The translations under genes and the position numbers were made by a program. From positions 4,588,001 through 4,652,000 of the forward strand of contig NC_070570.1 in assembly GCF_026914185.1 (NCBI RefSeq): DNA of 64,000 nucleotides, written 5' to 3'. This document shows, one piece after another, positions 31,599-44,007 of the stretch. Below the pieces are notes generated by a model. The model worked only from the letters and a program-made list of their open reading frames with translations, did not search any database and was not told the origin of the DNA. Each line of letters starts with the position of its first letter. Position 1 is the stretch's first letter. The DNA is from Puccinia triticina (taxonomy: Eukaryota; Basidiomycota; Pucciniomycetes; Pucciniales; Pucciniaceae).

Positions 31599-32575
31599 CC
31601 GGTTGGCAGAAAAAAAAGAGGAATTTCCATGGTTTTCATTTGCAGTGCGCGAAGCATTTTGAGCTACTGCGCACTGTAGCTGGGAGGTCGGGTGGACGCC
31701 CCCTGCAGTGCGCGACATGTTTTTTGCAGTGCGCAAAGTACATCCAATATTCTAATACTTTTCTGGTTGAGGTACACAATAGAAGTAACAGATAAACCCT
31801 GGTTGAAAGTTTGAACCTGTATTGGAAGAGAGAAAAAGAAGGAAAATAAACTGGTTTTTAATTTTTCAAGGTCTCACCTTCAAAACATGCTGGGGATCAT
31901 GAAAGAATATTTGATTATCGTACTATATTTGATTATCGTACTGCTTTGAAAAAAACTGGCCCCCATCCCTGAAGTAAGTAAACAGCCTTGATCTTGATCT
32001 CAAGAAGTGATATTTTCTCTTATTTGGGCGCAGGGGAAAATTCACCCTTGGAGAGTATCTTTTGGGGTTTCCTTTGGGAACAAATCTTGTGTGGTAAATG
32101 CTAGATATTCTAGCTTTTACGTGTGGCAACTCATCAAAGTCCTAGAGCTAATGGGTAGCCAAAGGTGGTGGAGTGGGTGACCCAATCAGATATTTTAATT
32201 TTTGAAAATTCACAATACTCATAGACTACTTGCTTCTCAACAAAACATTAAAAAATTGTCCTCAAGAAATTCCGAAAAGGCAGATAAGGTAGTGGGAAAA
32301 AACCATCTTACGTATTGAGAAGAAAGAAATGGGGCCATGGAAAATGAGATTGAAAGAGTAGATGGATCAGTCGATTTGGAACTCAAGAGATGTGATGATT
32401 TTAATTTGACACGAAGCGAGCCACAGATCCTTGAGATTTGGTCACTGAACCTTCTAAGTGAATCGAAAGATTGTCATTTAAAAAGAACGCAAGAAACATC
32501 GAACTAATCGGTCTCCAGTCGGTAAACTATGTCGTGATAATTTGTCAGAAGACGAGGAAAATCCGGATTCCAATC
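31599..32575. other. Stretch without a recognisable gene
   Basis: Contains three GCAGTGCGC-type repeats (31640-31735) and AT-rich sequence downstream of the chitin deacetylase gene. No coding region supported. Confidence 0.45.
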
Positions 32576-32581
32576 GAATCT

Positions 32582-34207
32582 TCAGACCAAAACCAAGATG
32601 ATGACGAGGAACAGTGCGGACTGCCAGAGGAAAACTTTGGTTCGAGAAGCCCCCGAATCTTTCGGCTTTGCCGGGCTACCAGGTTGGTTGGTGGCGGGAC
32701 TAGTTGATCCTGATTTTCCGGTTCCATTTTGCCCAGAGGTCGAGTTGCCTGCGGGCGCCGTACCCCCGGGAGCTGTACCTCCGGCAGCGGTACCTCCGGC
32801 AGCGGTACCTCCGGAAGCTGCGCCTCCGGCGGTTCCAGCGGTCTCGAAGTATGATGCGCCAGGTGACTGGCCCAGACAGTCAGATATTGATTGAACTTTC
32901 ATACCTGGGGTCTTCAGCGCAGTCGGCAAGAAATGCTTGGTTGATAAGGCAACCGTCTGGCTGAACAGGTCGTGTGTGAGAACTGATGATTCGGAGTGAA
33001 ATTGGTTTTAGCACCGCGATACTTTTAGTGCTGGATCATTCATGCGCGCGTACCTATGAAACCGGTTTGCAGAGTGGTCGCGGCGGTCAAGAATCCTTGG
33101 AATGCTTGGATGGATGTTGAGGCAGGATTGATACCGTCAACCACTTTCCAATCTGCGCGAACAATTATGATTAGTTCTTCTGTATTTTGGAAAAAAGGCA
33201 ATGATAGATTTCATTCGACTGTTATAGCTCACCGTTAGTGTCAAAGTTAGTGGTACTAGTGCGCGTCCACAGAATAGTCTTAAGCCCCATGGCATTCATG
33301 ATATACCTAACTCGATCATCGATGTCTGAATGAAGATAACCAGTGATTTTGCCATTACTTTCAGGAAATTTCAAATGACAGTTGATTTTCAGGAACTTAC
33401 CCGAATAAGGAGGCCTAGCACAATTAGGCACCATCCCAAGGATGTCTTTGAAGGCCTTCAAGCTCCAAGCGAATTCAGCAACTATTTGTTCATTTGTTAG
33501 ACTGGTCAGAGACGGATGCGACCAAGTGTGAAGACTGATAGGATGATTGAACAAATCAGCAAAAATGATGAGGGGACTGCTAGTTAAAAATGAGGGAAGA
33601 CAGACCATAACTGATGCCCCGCCATGTATTCAGCTCGAAGGACGTCTGGTAAGCTTATGGCGCGAGAACCAACGATGAAAAAGGTGGCCTTGAGTTTATT
33701 TTCGGCCAGGTACTGGAGTACGGTTGGCGTAAATTCCGAGGGTCCGTCGTCAAAAGAAGCCCCGAGAGTGCCCTTGGATGGACAGGTTGTGATATCAGTA
33801 GATCGAGTGCATCCGGCACAAGACCACCAACAGTTACCCTCCGGCCCGGCTTTGGCAATGGCATCAGCATTGAAGGTCGTGTTCGAGCAGCCGTTAAGCC
33901 CAGTAGGCTTGGAAGTAGGTGCTTTAGACAAATCGATTTTTGAGAGCCATGCTTTCACAACTTCCGAATCCGTTGGAGGAATTTTATCAAGCGGAGGGTA
34001 TTGGTTCGAGTCTATCGAGACAGCGGGAAGGGGGGGTGCGCCTGGGATCGGCGACTGGGTTCCGGCAGGATATGTTTTAGTAGATGGTATGGGTCCGATT
34101 GATAGATCTCCACCAGAAGCTCCGCTCCCACTATTTTGGGCTTCTGAGAGGAAAGGTAACGTGGTGAGGCAAATGACGACCAACGTCCGGAGTAGTGAGG
34201 TACCCAT
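32582..34207 (-). CDS. Chitin deacetylase (polysaccharide deacetylase, CE4), secreted, likely GPI-anchored
   Basis: Five exons (34207-33612, 33534-33401, 33325-33233, 33152-33054, 32982-32582) with GT-AG introns give 440 residues in frame. Residues 1-23 form a signal peptide (LVVICLTTLPFLSEA). The NodB domain carries motif 1 ASFDDGP (about 150-156, catalytic and metal Asp), motif 2 HLHTWSHPSL (about 200), motif 3 RPPYSG-DIDDRVR and TILWT. SISDCLGQ marks the domain end as in fungal chitin deacetylases. The tail is a Gly/Ala/Thr repeat region (GGTAAGGTA) and a final hydrophobic segment (FLWQSALFLVIILVLV) like a GPI-anchor signal. Family knowledge: it converts chitin to chitosan in the wall, in rusts often linked to masking chitin from plant enzymes. 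All metal ligands seen look intact. Confidence 0.92.
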
Positions 34208-35740
34208 CTAGAAGATGCTTGATCTGAAAGTTGAAGAGGAAGAAAAAAATAACAAACTAGAAGGACAGATGACCCGGTATGTGTGCTTTCTACGATATGG
34301 TAGGACTCAGATCAGGGGAAAGATGCAGTGAAGAGGGGTACTCGTACGGATAGAGGTGTTTGACGACGAAAAGAGTGAGTGTACAAAATGTTTTTCGCCT
34401 CGAGGGTGTTATATGTATGTATCCAGGCAAAATATTTCTATTGTGCTGTATAAGAATTAGGTGGAGTAACAAGGAGAAAAGAATAAGATGTATTGGTAGC
34501 TCTGTATTGGGGGTGATGGAAGTAATTATATATACTCTTGTAGGAAACGCTTTCCAGCCCAAGAAGCCAGCCGCCAGCGTCATTTACACGGGCCGCCCCT
34601 TGAGTGAAGCATTACTTCACCAGGCGTCTTCGGCAACGAGGTTGGGGGGGAATATATTTAAATGTACATGGTGTGGCTTCGGCCCCGGGGACCACTTAGA
34701 GACTGACATCGGTTGAGATGGGCCGCCCAACTCTTTGCGGATAAGGACAACCTCAGGGTTGTGAATCGGGAGTCTGGGATGGATGTAACTTGTAAGGGTG
34801 ACTCCAGTTGTCAAGTTGGCTTCCACCCAGGGGTGCGGACAACATCAGTGATTTGTTTGCCGCTCCCGTCGATTCACTTCGACACTTGCTCCCACCTGGA
34901 TGAATTGCTTCCGATTCTCGGTAACCCTTGGAGCAGCTGGCCGTTTGATCTCGATCATCAAATCATTCACGTCGGCTATCGGCAGCACTCCACCATCCAT
35001 GCGGTGTTCGACAAAGCCGACGGACCTCAGCAGCGAACCGCCGGCAAGTGCTCACAAGACGGCCACCTAATTTGAACCGAGAATACGAGGATGGAGATCT
35101 AATGACAAAAGCTTATACGCTCCACGCAAACAGTCCATCGATGCTGGCGGCAGAATCCGCACCTCGGTAGGCGTAACCACGCATACATAAATTTATGTTA
35201 TGTAGTGTGCATATCAAGATGCAGACCTCTTGCAACCTCTTGCTACTTCTTGGATCTTGACCAACCAACACTGAACAAGTCACACTCACCGTGACCACCT
35301 TGGCACTTGGTTGAAATTGATAGTTGCAGGGCGCCGCACGGCGGCGGCGCATAAGAGCTACAGAGAAAAACAGGATGTACACATTCAAAAATACAATGTG
35401 TAATCTCATTGCCACCATTCGTAACCCCCATGTGCTGCGTTGTACAAGCCACCGCGCAATTTGTCATGTAACATGTGATCTGGCTGTGCGGTCCTTTAAG
35501 AGCCCCTGGATGACTCCGCAGTGACTTTCGATTTGCCTGCGGATTGTTTAAAATGTGCGGCGCATTTTCACCACTTGTCACTTTACCTCGAATCAACTAA
35601 GGGCCCATGTTGCTGATGTTGATAAAATTGTGAGTCTATCCACCCATCAATTCAATCCTCATCCTTTAGATCATTAGAGAATGCATAAGATAACTTGCAA
35701 ATCATCTGGGCATATGCACAATACTTGCATGAACGGAATA
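34208..35740. other. Upstream region of the chitin deacetylase gene; no other gene seen
   Basis: The first 100-300 bp upstream of the ATG are likely the 5' UTR and promoter; no motif can be assigned with certainty. The rest has short frames only. Confidence 0.4.
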
Positions 35741-35939
35741 GGGGGGTTCACAATTGAAATTTACAAAACTTTGGGACACATTTTAAGGTGTTTATGAACA
35801 TTTTTTAAAAAACTTGATTAGTTGCTCCAATTGATCAGTATCCCCTGCTGCTGTGCATTTTCCCAAAATTTCATAATTTTGTTCACAAAGGCCTTAAATG
35901 TGGCTCTAAAGTTCAATAAAATTCAATCATGAACCCCCC
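35741..35939. mobile_element. MITE, 199 bp, TA-flanked, copy 1
   Basis: Begins GGGGGGTTCA and ends TGAACCCCCC, with TA on both sides, as expected for Tc1/mariner-type insertions. A second copy in opposite orientation lies at 54491-54685. It is directly followed by the target duplication of the hAT element. Confidence 0.85.
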
Positions 35940-35949
35940 TAATACAACA

Positions 35950-37065
35950 TAAAGATCGCCGTCAGGACCCGCGGGCGGGTACCTGGCACCCGTGCGCGGG
36001 TACCCGCGACCCAGTGTCGGGTACCCGCCCGCGGGTGCCGTGTACGGGTCCGGGTGCGGGATTTCTGGCAAAAAAGCACAAGGTACCCGGATACCCGCCA
36101 AAAATACCCGCGCCAGGCGGGTCTTCATGGCACCCGGGTACCCGCTTTTACGGTCACCGAGGGGGTTGATTCCTCGAGATGACCGGGACAGATTCTGGTC
36201 ATCAAGGGGAATCAGCCCTCTCGATGACATCGAGAGGAATAGTACAGCCCTCTCGATGACCGCATCAAGAAGAATCAGCCCTCCCGATGACCGGGATATG
36301 TCCTGGTCATCGGGAGGGTTGTTTTCCCTCGATGACCGGGACAGATCCTGGTCATCGGGAGGAATCAACCCCCTCGATGACCGGGACAGACCCCGGTCAT
36401 TGAGAGGAATTGAACTCTCTAGGTGACCCGGACAGATCTCGGTCATCAAGGGGAATTAGCCCTCTCGATGACCGGGACAGATCCCGGTCATCGAGAGGAA
36501 ACAACCCTCTCGATGACGGGGACAGAACCCGGTCATCGAGAGAAAACAACACTCTTGATGACCGGGACAGGACCCGGTCATCGAGAGGAAACAACCCTCT
36601 CGATGACCGTGACAGAACCCGGTCATCGTGAGGAACCAACCCTCTCGATGACCGGGAAAGAACCCGCTCATCGAGAGGGTTGTTTCCTCTCAATGACTGG
36701 GACAGACCCCGGTCATCAAGAGGAAACAAGCCTCTCGATGAGCGGGGTCTATCCCGGTCATCGAGAGGAACCATCACTCCTGATGACCAGGATCTGCCCC
36801 GGTCATCGAGAGGAAACAACCCTCCCGATGACTGGGACAGAGCCCGGTCATCGGGAGGAACCATCACTCCCGATGAACAGTCTGTAGCTGTCATCGAGTG
36901 AGGGTGTTGGATAAAAAAAAGCAGAAGTACCCGCGGTACCCGCAAAAAGTACCGCCGGTACCCGCCCGCGGGTGCCGTGTACGGGTACGGGTGTCTGAAT
37001 ATCACAAAAAACACCGCGGGTACCCGGACACGCGGCGGGTACCCGGGTCCACTTGGCGATCTCTA
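35950..37065. mobile_element. Non-autonomous hAT element carrying a hairpin array, 1116 bp
   Basis: TIRs TAAAGATCGCC (left) and TAGAGATCGCC (right, inverted) with a perfect 8-bp target duplication ATACAACA (35942-35949 and 37066-37073). Subterminal regions are packed with GGGTACCCG-type palindromes (35965-36150 and 36925-37050). The middle is the palindromic array 36168-36900. No transposase is present. Same general design as 10806-11817. Confidence 0.92.
36168..36900. repeat. Array of about 16 palindromic units of about 45 bp
   Basis: Typical unit: CCTCTCGATGACCGGG, 6-base loop ACAGAT, CCCGGTCATCGAGAGG, then a spacer such as AAACAA. Most units can form a hairpin with 13-16 bp arms. In two units (about 36279-36318 and 36824-36863) both arms changed together (CCTCCCGATGA with TCATCGGGAGG). 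The 45-bp period keeps frames open on both strands, which explains the long Asp/Arg/Ser-rich frames here; I do not regard those as genes. Confidence 0.92.
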
Positions 37066-37493
37066 ATACAACAATGTGTGGATTTTGGGAACATTTCTTA
37101 GTTGAATTCATGCTAGCGCAGCGGTCAGAGTGCTGCGCTAGCACTGATTAAACCGCTGCGCTGCGCCAGAAGTGCCGTTGTTGTCAGCGCAGTGCAGCAG
37201 TTGCACCCAAGCACAAATCACTGGGTAACCTCAACTCCTGATCAAATGGATTGATTTGACTCATAGATTGAAATCCTTGTCTACATTTAGCAGGAGTATG
37301 CTTTGTAGAGTAAAGAAATAACAATCAGGTAGATTGTGAGAAAAATTGGATGAAGTAATTTGAATATTGCCAGTGGAAAGATTGTGGATATGCTTTTAGC
37401 CAATACAAATCATTTTGAGGGAAAGTTTTTACATATGTAGTACTATACATGTGGATGGATTTGCAAAGGTGGATTTCTGACTCAAGAAGAATC

Positions 37494-40255
37494 CTACTCT
37501 GTTTTCTCAACTGACAATTTATGAAAGTCTGGGGCATACTGACCAGCTTCTCCTTGAATAAAGATTGTATTTTCTCCAGGCTAATGGATAAAATAATCAA
37601 ATAATCAGTTACAAAAATATTGGGGCTATCAAATTAGGTTACATTGTGAATTGTTTTGCAACACTCACTTTAAGGGGAAGTGCTACAAGAAATCCTTCAG
37701 CCATATCATCCCATGTCTGTTACATTCAAGATATTAAAGATTGCCAGATGTCAAAATCAATCAGCTGAAGTGTTACCCAGAGTCCCAATGATTGGATTTT
37801 TTTTCCTTTTCAAAATGAATGTACTTACAAGTCCAGTTATAGGTAAATCTGCATAATAGGGGGCACTGTTATTTATGATAAAAGCTGTGTGCTTGAAGTT
37901 TAATTTTGAATCATCCATGTTCCCCGGAGACAGATCTGCATTGATGTAACTCAAGCGGACCAAAGTGGGTCCATTCTTTGAACCAGGAATTTTGCTCCAG
38001 CGCACTCCACTTTTACCATCAGGCATGAGGTTACCTGCTACTTTAACACCTTGAGAAGTCAGTTTTATTGTGGCAGAACCCTTTATTTCAGCTACTTCAA
38101 CCGGGAAATCTTGGAAATTTCTCTTGAGAGCCGGCCTGGTTTCAGTTAACTTGATTAACAAACATCCGTGCTTGTCAATTGTGGTGATTAGACTGTAAGA
38201 ATTTGTGGTACAAGAAATTTTTGAAAAGCTTTAATCAGCAATAGATGTGAATTACCAAATTTTGAATAACATACGTTTTGTTGATAATTCCCCGATCTTT
38301 TTGAGTCAGTACATCAACCACATGTGCAGATGAAAAACCCAAATCTTCAAGCTGAATGGTTTTTTGTGAGCTATCATCAGACCAATTTATTATGACTGGG
38401 TTGAAGAAAGTAATCGAAGTTCATTAAAATGATTAGTCTCAAAATTAAGAAACCTATATAAGTTAGATAGAAACTTGGAGGAAATTAAATTCTTACTTGC
38501 AACTGTACTACCATCACTGAGAGGCCCACTCCATATATCCATGTCAGCAGGGTATCGGCGATTTAGGGTGATACTTTTCCCCAGGTTGTCTTGCTGTGTA
38601 AAAAGAGGAAGTGTTTGCATCAGTAATTGATTTAAATTTAGCTCCTTTGAAAACTACTCACATTGATGGCAATTGCCCTGGGGTTTGTCAGTAGTTCTAT
38701 TTCCTCCTGACTGAGGCGGGATATATCAGTTGAAATGATTAGGGGAGATCTGGGATGTTGATAATTTTATTCAAGAGGTATCTGAGGTTAATTGTGTGCT
38801 TGGGGAATCTAGATGAGTTTTAAAAGAAGAAGTAGGAATAAAACTTACTTTGCTGCAGCCCAAAAGCAAAATTGTGTTCTCTTCTCTGCCATTGTTAGTT
38901 TATTTTCACCAAATTGGAGAAATCCTAGGTCATTATATGGGCCTTTGTTTGAGAGGGAATATGGGTAAAGTGCATTTAATGTCCTGATACTTTTTTAAAT
39001 AAACAGATATATTCAGCTGGAAGTGCAAGAAATTTGCAATGAGTCGTTGAGCTTCTTACAAAGAGTTCCAGTTATCTAGGGTGTCATCAGCTATTCGCCA
39101 GCTATTGGCTTTGGTATCTTTAGCTGATGGGGAAGCCCCCCACTGTCCAGTGCTAGTTTCACAAAGGATGGTTAATAAAGTGAACATATTACTGATTTCT
39201 TGAAATATCAAGGACCATTCAACTCACGCATAAAATATTTCATTCCGGGAACCAGTCTTTGCTAGTTCACTTTCCATTTCAATGTAGCGTGACTTTCATT
39301 TCAACATTCATCAGCTTTCTATGGCCCTTTTAAGATTTTTTAGAATTAGACATACATTCACTTGATTGGCTGAATCAGGATTTTGCAATATTTCAGGTTT
39401 TGCCCAGTCACAACTTTTTGATTTATGGAAATTTAAGTCAGCAATCTCAAAGCATATATGTGTTTCTTGGAAAAATATTTTAACTGACGGCCTGTGAGAT
39501 ATATAGGTTGCACCAAGGGCTTTAAATAAAACATGCATGTATGCCTGAAGGTTCTTTTTGGATTTTGCATGTGAATTTTCACCCTCATATCTTGGGCATA
39601 TTTGTGGTCTAAAAATTGCCAAATCATGCAAACAATTAGTTAAACTCTTTTCATCCATGCATTTTATCAAGAAAACACAGCAATATCAAACTCACCCTGC
39701 CCAAGTACCAAAACCAAGACGAAGTTGCCTACCTCTGAAGTCTTCTCGAAAATGAGCATAATTTCCCAAAACTCTGTGTTTGTACTTTATGTTGGTGGAA
39801 TAATTTATAACCATGAGAACAATTTTGGGTCCAATCATCAATTAAAAAAGAAATACCGCAATCACTTACTATTAGATCATAATGTGGTGCAAAAGGAATA
39901 TGTGTGGACCCAGCCTCCCATCCGCATTCAATGATAAAAGTTGTATATCCAGCTTTTATGAAACCCTTCTGAGCCATCAAGTCCGCTTGCCATTTTAGAC
40001 CTTTAATTTTTACATGTTTCCCACAGCCAAAAGGATAGAAAGAGTTCCATCCCATTACAGCTAATAGAAAATAGATTCTGTAAGTATTCAATCATTTTGG
40101 ATCATACATCAGGTTCACTTACGCTTAACTCTAGGGCCTTGAGCAGCATTATGTAGCACTATTTCAACTGGGGTTTGAGTCGTTAATCCAATAGTCGAGA
40201 ACATGAAAATTGCAACACTGAGCCATTTGATTTTGTAGAATGAAAATTTATCCAT
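37494..40255 (-). CDS. Secreted glycoside hydrolase family 27 (alpha-galactosidase-like) protein, multi-exon
   Basis: About ten or more exons. The first (40255-40123) starts MDKFSFYKIKWL and has a signal peptide. The next (40060-39870) has the GH27 hallmark VMGWNSFYPFGCG and TTFIIECGWEAG. Later exons read LRLGFGTWAG, MESELAKTGSRNEIFYA, WRIADDTLDNWNSL (acid/base Asp region), GPYNDLGFLQFGENKLTMAE, SPLIISTDISRLSQEEIELL, NPRAIAIN and ITLNRRYPADMDIW. The C-terminal part ends in a beta-rich region (LPLKPGENTIFIQGEAGQYA). The usual nucleophile motif (KYD in YLKYDxC) is not visible; the corresponding exon near 39380-39480 reads NFHKSKSCDWAKPEIL. Either a splice site is misread or the protein is a non-catalytic relative. 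The last exon ends at TAG 37494-37496. Some inner junctions are tentative. Confidence 0.85.
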
Positions 40256-43200
40256 CTTCAATGAGATATTTATCTAGGTATTCTGCAGAGTTGGTGATAC
40301 AATTCTGCTCTGTGTGTGTATATTGTCCCAAATGATGATTTATTCAAAGGAAAATTATACCTGTGAAGTGTGAAAAGTGATTGTTTGGAGAGAATGAAGA
40401 TGTCAGATGGATGAAAATTGTCTTTGTAAGTTTGTGGTGTTAAAGGAAGTATATAAAGCCAATGTGATTTATCAGAAAAGATAGTCAAAGAGTCAGTGCA
40501 ATGTCAATAAAAATTGTTTGAAATCATGTGTTTGTAAGATCCTGTCAGAGACGGTCTTAGTTTGGGATTCAAGAGAGAAAAAGGCAAAGAAGGTTCCGAT
40601 GAGCGCGGTAGTGAGGAATAAGCGATGAATGAGAACAAAACCAAGCGCTAAACATACAGGAAGCAAACACACAAACGGGTACGACTACGGGTGTCTTGAT
40701 ACAGTTCAAACATGCAAACTCCGGATGACCTGACTACAGTTGCTTGGATTCCGTCCAGATGTTCAAGTGTTTCGCGAAAGGTGTCGCTGATATAACCCCT
40801 TCCAATTAGGAGAGGTTTACTTCAGATGTGCTTGATCAAACACTTCGCTCCGGATGTCTAGTTACCCGAGCCCGCCTGCCAGCTTGGATCGTGCTGAGAA
40901 GACGGAGTTCTTGGTTGGCTAGGAGAGACTTACTGCCTTGGTGATGCCCATTTCCCTGCTGCACGAGTCCTACTGCTGATACGCGGAATGTTTCGCATCG
41001 GTGCTCTGCACCGTCCCATGGGGAAGATTAGAGCATGATGACAATTTGTTTGGAAACAAATATTGATGAGGACGGTGAGTAATTGAACGGGAGCTGATGA
41101 TTCCAACGGGACACAAAGCATGTTGTTGAAGCCGGAAGCCAATTAGGTCGCAGGAAACTACCAAGTTGGCTCACAGCCTCACTGGATGCCGCGGCGGGCA
41201 GGATCAAGACTGTCAGCCGGGGTTCTCTCCTAGAGAGCAAGCTGGACAAAGATAGTAGTATATATCCAAGCATTACTACTAAACTAGATACAAGAGCAGT
41301 TGCAGGTAAAACAAGTTGTAAAGTCTGTCAACCAAGGAGGATTGGGGTGGTGAGATGGATGACAGAATGTGGGAGGGTGGTGAGTGAGGGGATGATAGGC
41401 TGTGGCAACAGCGTATTTCATGTGTTTGCACTTGCACTTTAATTTTTTTCATATATGCGGAGTCTCTGGGACCCATTGGCATGTGTTTTTGGTTGCACAT
41501 GAATGCGGTTGAAACTTGGTGTTTACATTTGCTGTTGGAGAGGCAAAAGCCTTGCCGTCACTTGAGAGAAACAGATGGATAAAGTAATCATGATTTGTTA
41601 TTCTCATTTCTACAACAACCAACAAAGAACAAGTGGGGAAAATCTGGCTCTAGCCAAACGCTTACATTGTCCCTGCACACACACACACACGCGCGCAAAA
41701 AAAAAGGAAGAAGACAGGGGTACATTAATGGATGGGGCCGGGAAGTTAGAGGGAGGAAGACTGTTGGTGCGCCAACCAAGCTGCCATTGTAACCCCACTT
41801 GTGATTACCTAATTGCCTTTTAGGTGCAATCACTGTGCAATGTGCCAGTCACTGGGCATTGAAGCTTGGTTGAGCAAACCCTTTGAGAAAGGTTAGAGTA
41901 TTAAGTAACACCACAAGCCTCCCTCAATTTCCTGCATGTCAACTGCTTACAGTGGACCCTTTTATTTTTGCAGTGCAGCTATTGAGAGGATAGTACTTTG
42001 ATGGTACTTTGCCCTTGATTACCATAAAATCAACGCTCAATTTTAAACCTTGCATCTGCCTGCGCCCAGAAGCCAGTAGATGAGTCCCGCGCTGTTTGGG
42101 TGTGCAGAAAAGTACAATTAGTGTGGACTACATCCCAATTTCTTTTGCAAATTAGATTTGCTTTGCTTAGGTAGCATTGGGATTTATTGTCTTTTCCAAG
42201 AAGCTTGGACAGAATTTTAAAAAAAATGTTTTCAAAAATCCTTTGCAAATCACATATCTTTCATATATACTCCAAGTTTTGATTTGACAGGTGCCAGATA
42301 CAGCCCAAGGCTAAATTGAAACCCAGAGCCATCATCCTTGAGAAGATGGTCTTGGAGTAGACTTCAGGAAAAACTGAGGTCATATTTGTAACCAAGGCTG
42401 CTTGTTGACCCCTCCAACCACGGCGCATGGTGAAAGACCGCTGCCCTCTGCCCAAATGGAGGGGCCAACCAAGCACCAGACCGTCACACAACCTGCAAAG
42501 GACAAGAGGTCTGTGGGATACTACATCCAAAAGTTAATCTAAAAATCAAAAATAAACCCATACACCAAAACAAAAAGGATTGGAAAAGGTCCAACCTTCT
42601 TGGAAAAGACAATAACTGAGTATCAGCAGAAATTCATAAGTAAATGTCATGTTTGGTGTGTACCCTTTTGGGTTTCAAACCCCATTCATCCCTTTTTTGT
42701 TCCTAACATTTTGCAAAAAAATGTAAAAATTCATACATTTAGGTTACCCACCTACGTTGGGGGTTTCCAGGGTCCTTTGGAGGGGCACACATTTAGCAAT
42801 GGTGAAACGGTACAGTAAATGTATTGGTATTTTTATAGTCCACTACACTGTATTGGCATTGGATCAAGTCACCAAACCAATACAATCCATGGTATTGTAT
42901 TGCCAATACATTCTGATACAATACAATACAAGTGTGTTGCTGAGAGGGCCCATTGGATTGAGCACCAATTGCCCAGAAAAGGTGTTATTTTTTTAGATAC
43001 AATAGCATGTATTGGTTGCATTGAATTGCATGTCTCTACAATGCAATGCTAGGTTTTCTCACCCACTGTTGATGCAATGCCAATGCCATCCATCTGTTTT
43101 GTGGTGTGATACAGCCTCAGGGGATGGACAATCTGGTGGATTGGAATCGTGATGTGATGCCAATAAATGGGCAATACTGCATTGTATCACATCAGTTTCA

Positions 43201-44007
43201 CTGTTAGTGGCATGCCTGGATTGGGTGGCAGATGTGGAGGTAGTCAATGGCCAATGTGTTGAGCTTGTATGCATGTGTGTTTCAACACAGTTGAGGATAG
43301 GGCCTGCAATCCCCTGTGCAGCTTAGCCTTGGGGGTGGCCGTGGTTGCTCTTCTTGTGTCTTGCTGGTGCCCAATTGTACAATGTGCTGAAAGTGGTATT
43401 GGGAACAACCCATGATGGCTCAAACAGTTGAGTTTTTGATGCTTTTTGAAGAAGTGGGGCCGGTAGTAGATTATCCAAAATTTGTGGTGGAAACACCAGG
43501 GGTCATGGATAGCAAGGACACCGCGGTTTTTGGCCGTTGCACACCGCAGACGCTCCGCCCCTGCACCTCAGAGCAGAAGGGTCCCTTTGGCATGTAGAGG
43601 CCTCTAGATGCCACTCTAAATGGGCACAGTCATCAAAACCACATCCCATGAACCCTATAAGGCTCAAGAAAACATGTTTCCTTTTGCCAAGAAGTCAGCT
43701 AGTACCCCAAGCGGTCAACGGCGACAAGGCTTGGTGGAATCGCAAGCTCAGGAATCCTGTATGTATGCTGCAGTCATCTTGCAAACGCCCTCCCGAGGCT
43801 GCCGATGCTGGACTTGCTTATGTACATAGATAGAAGCTGAGAGCCGAGCATTCATCCGACGGGTTTTCCCTCGCCTGGGCCCAGCAGAACCAAGCCCCCA
43901 GTCTGGATGGATAGCCGTCCAGCGCCCAAGCGACCCACAGACCCACGCCCGGCGAGTGCCCCCAAGCTGGCCGCCCACGCCTGCAGCCCCCGCCCAGCCA
44001 GCCAACG
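40256..44007. other. 3.7-kb intergenic region
   Basis: No gene supported. It includes a GC-richer block (40600-41270), a CA/GC microsatellite (41677-41699) and a stretch rich in TTGTATTG/CAATACAA (42805-43190) that may be an old DNA element with ends GTGAAAC...GTTTCAC (42803-43203). The last 200 bp before 44008 are C-rich and probably promoter/5' UTR of the PTEN-like gene. Confidence 0.4.

Noticed and set aside
36168..36900. CRISPR-like array or repeat protein (long open frames with Asp/Arg/Ser repeats)
   Set aside because: Units are palindromic, spacers are nearly identical, the organism is eukaryotic, and the open frames follow from the 45-bp period without stops.
42803..43203. Possible DNA element with GTGAAAC ends and CAATACAA-rich interior
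   Set aside because: Ends match over only seven bases and no target duplication is visible; mentioned in the intergenic entry only.
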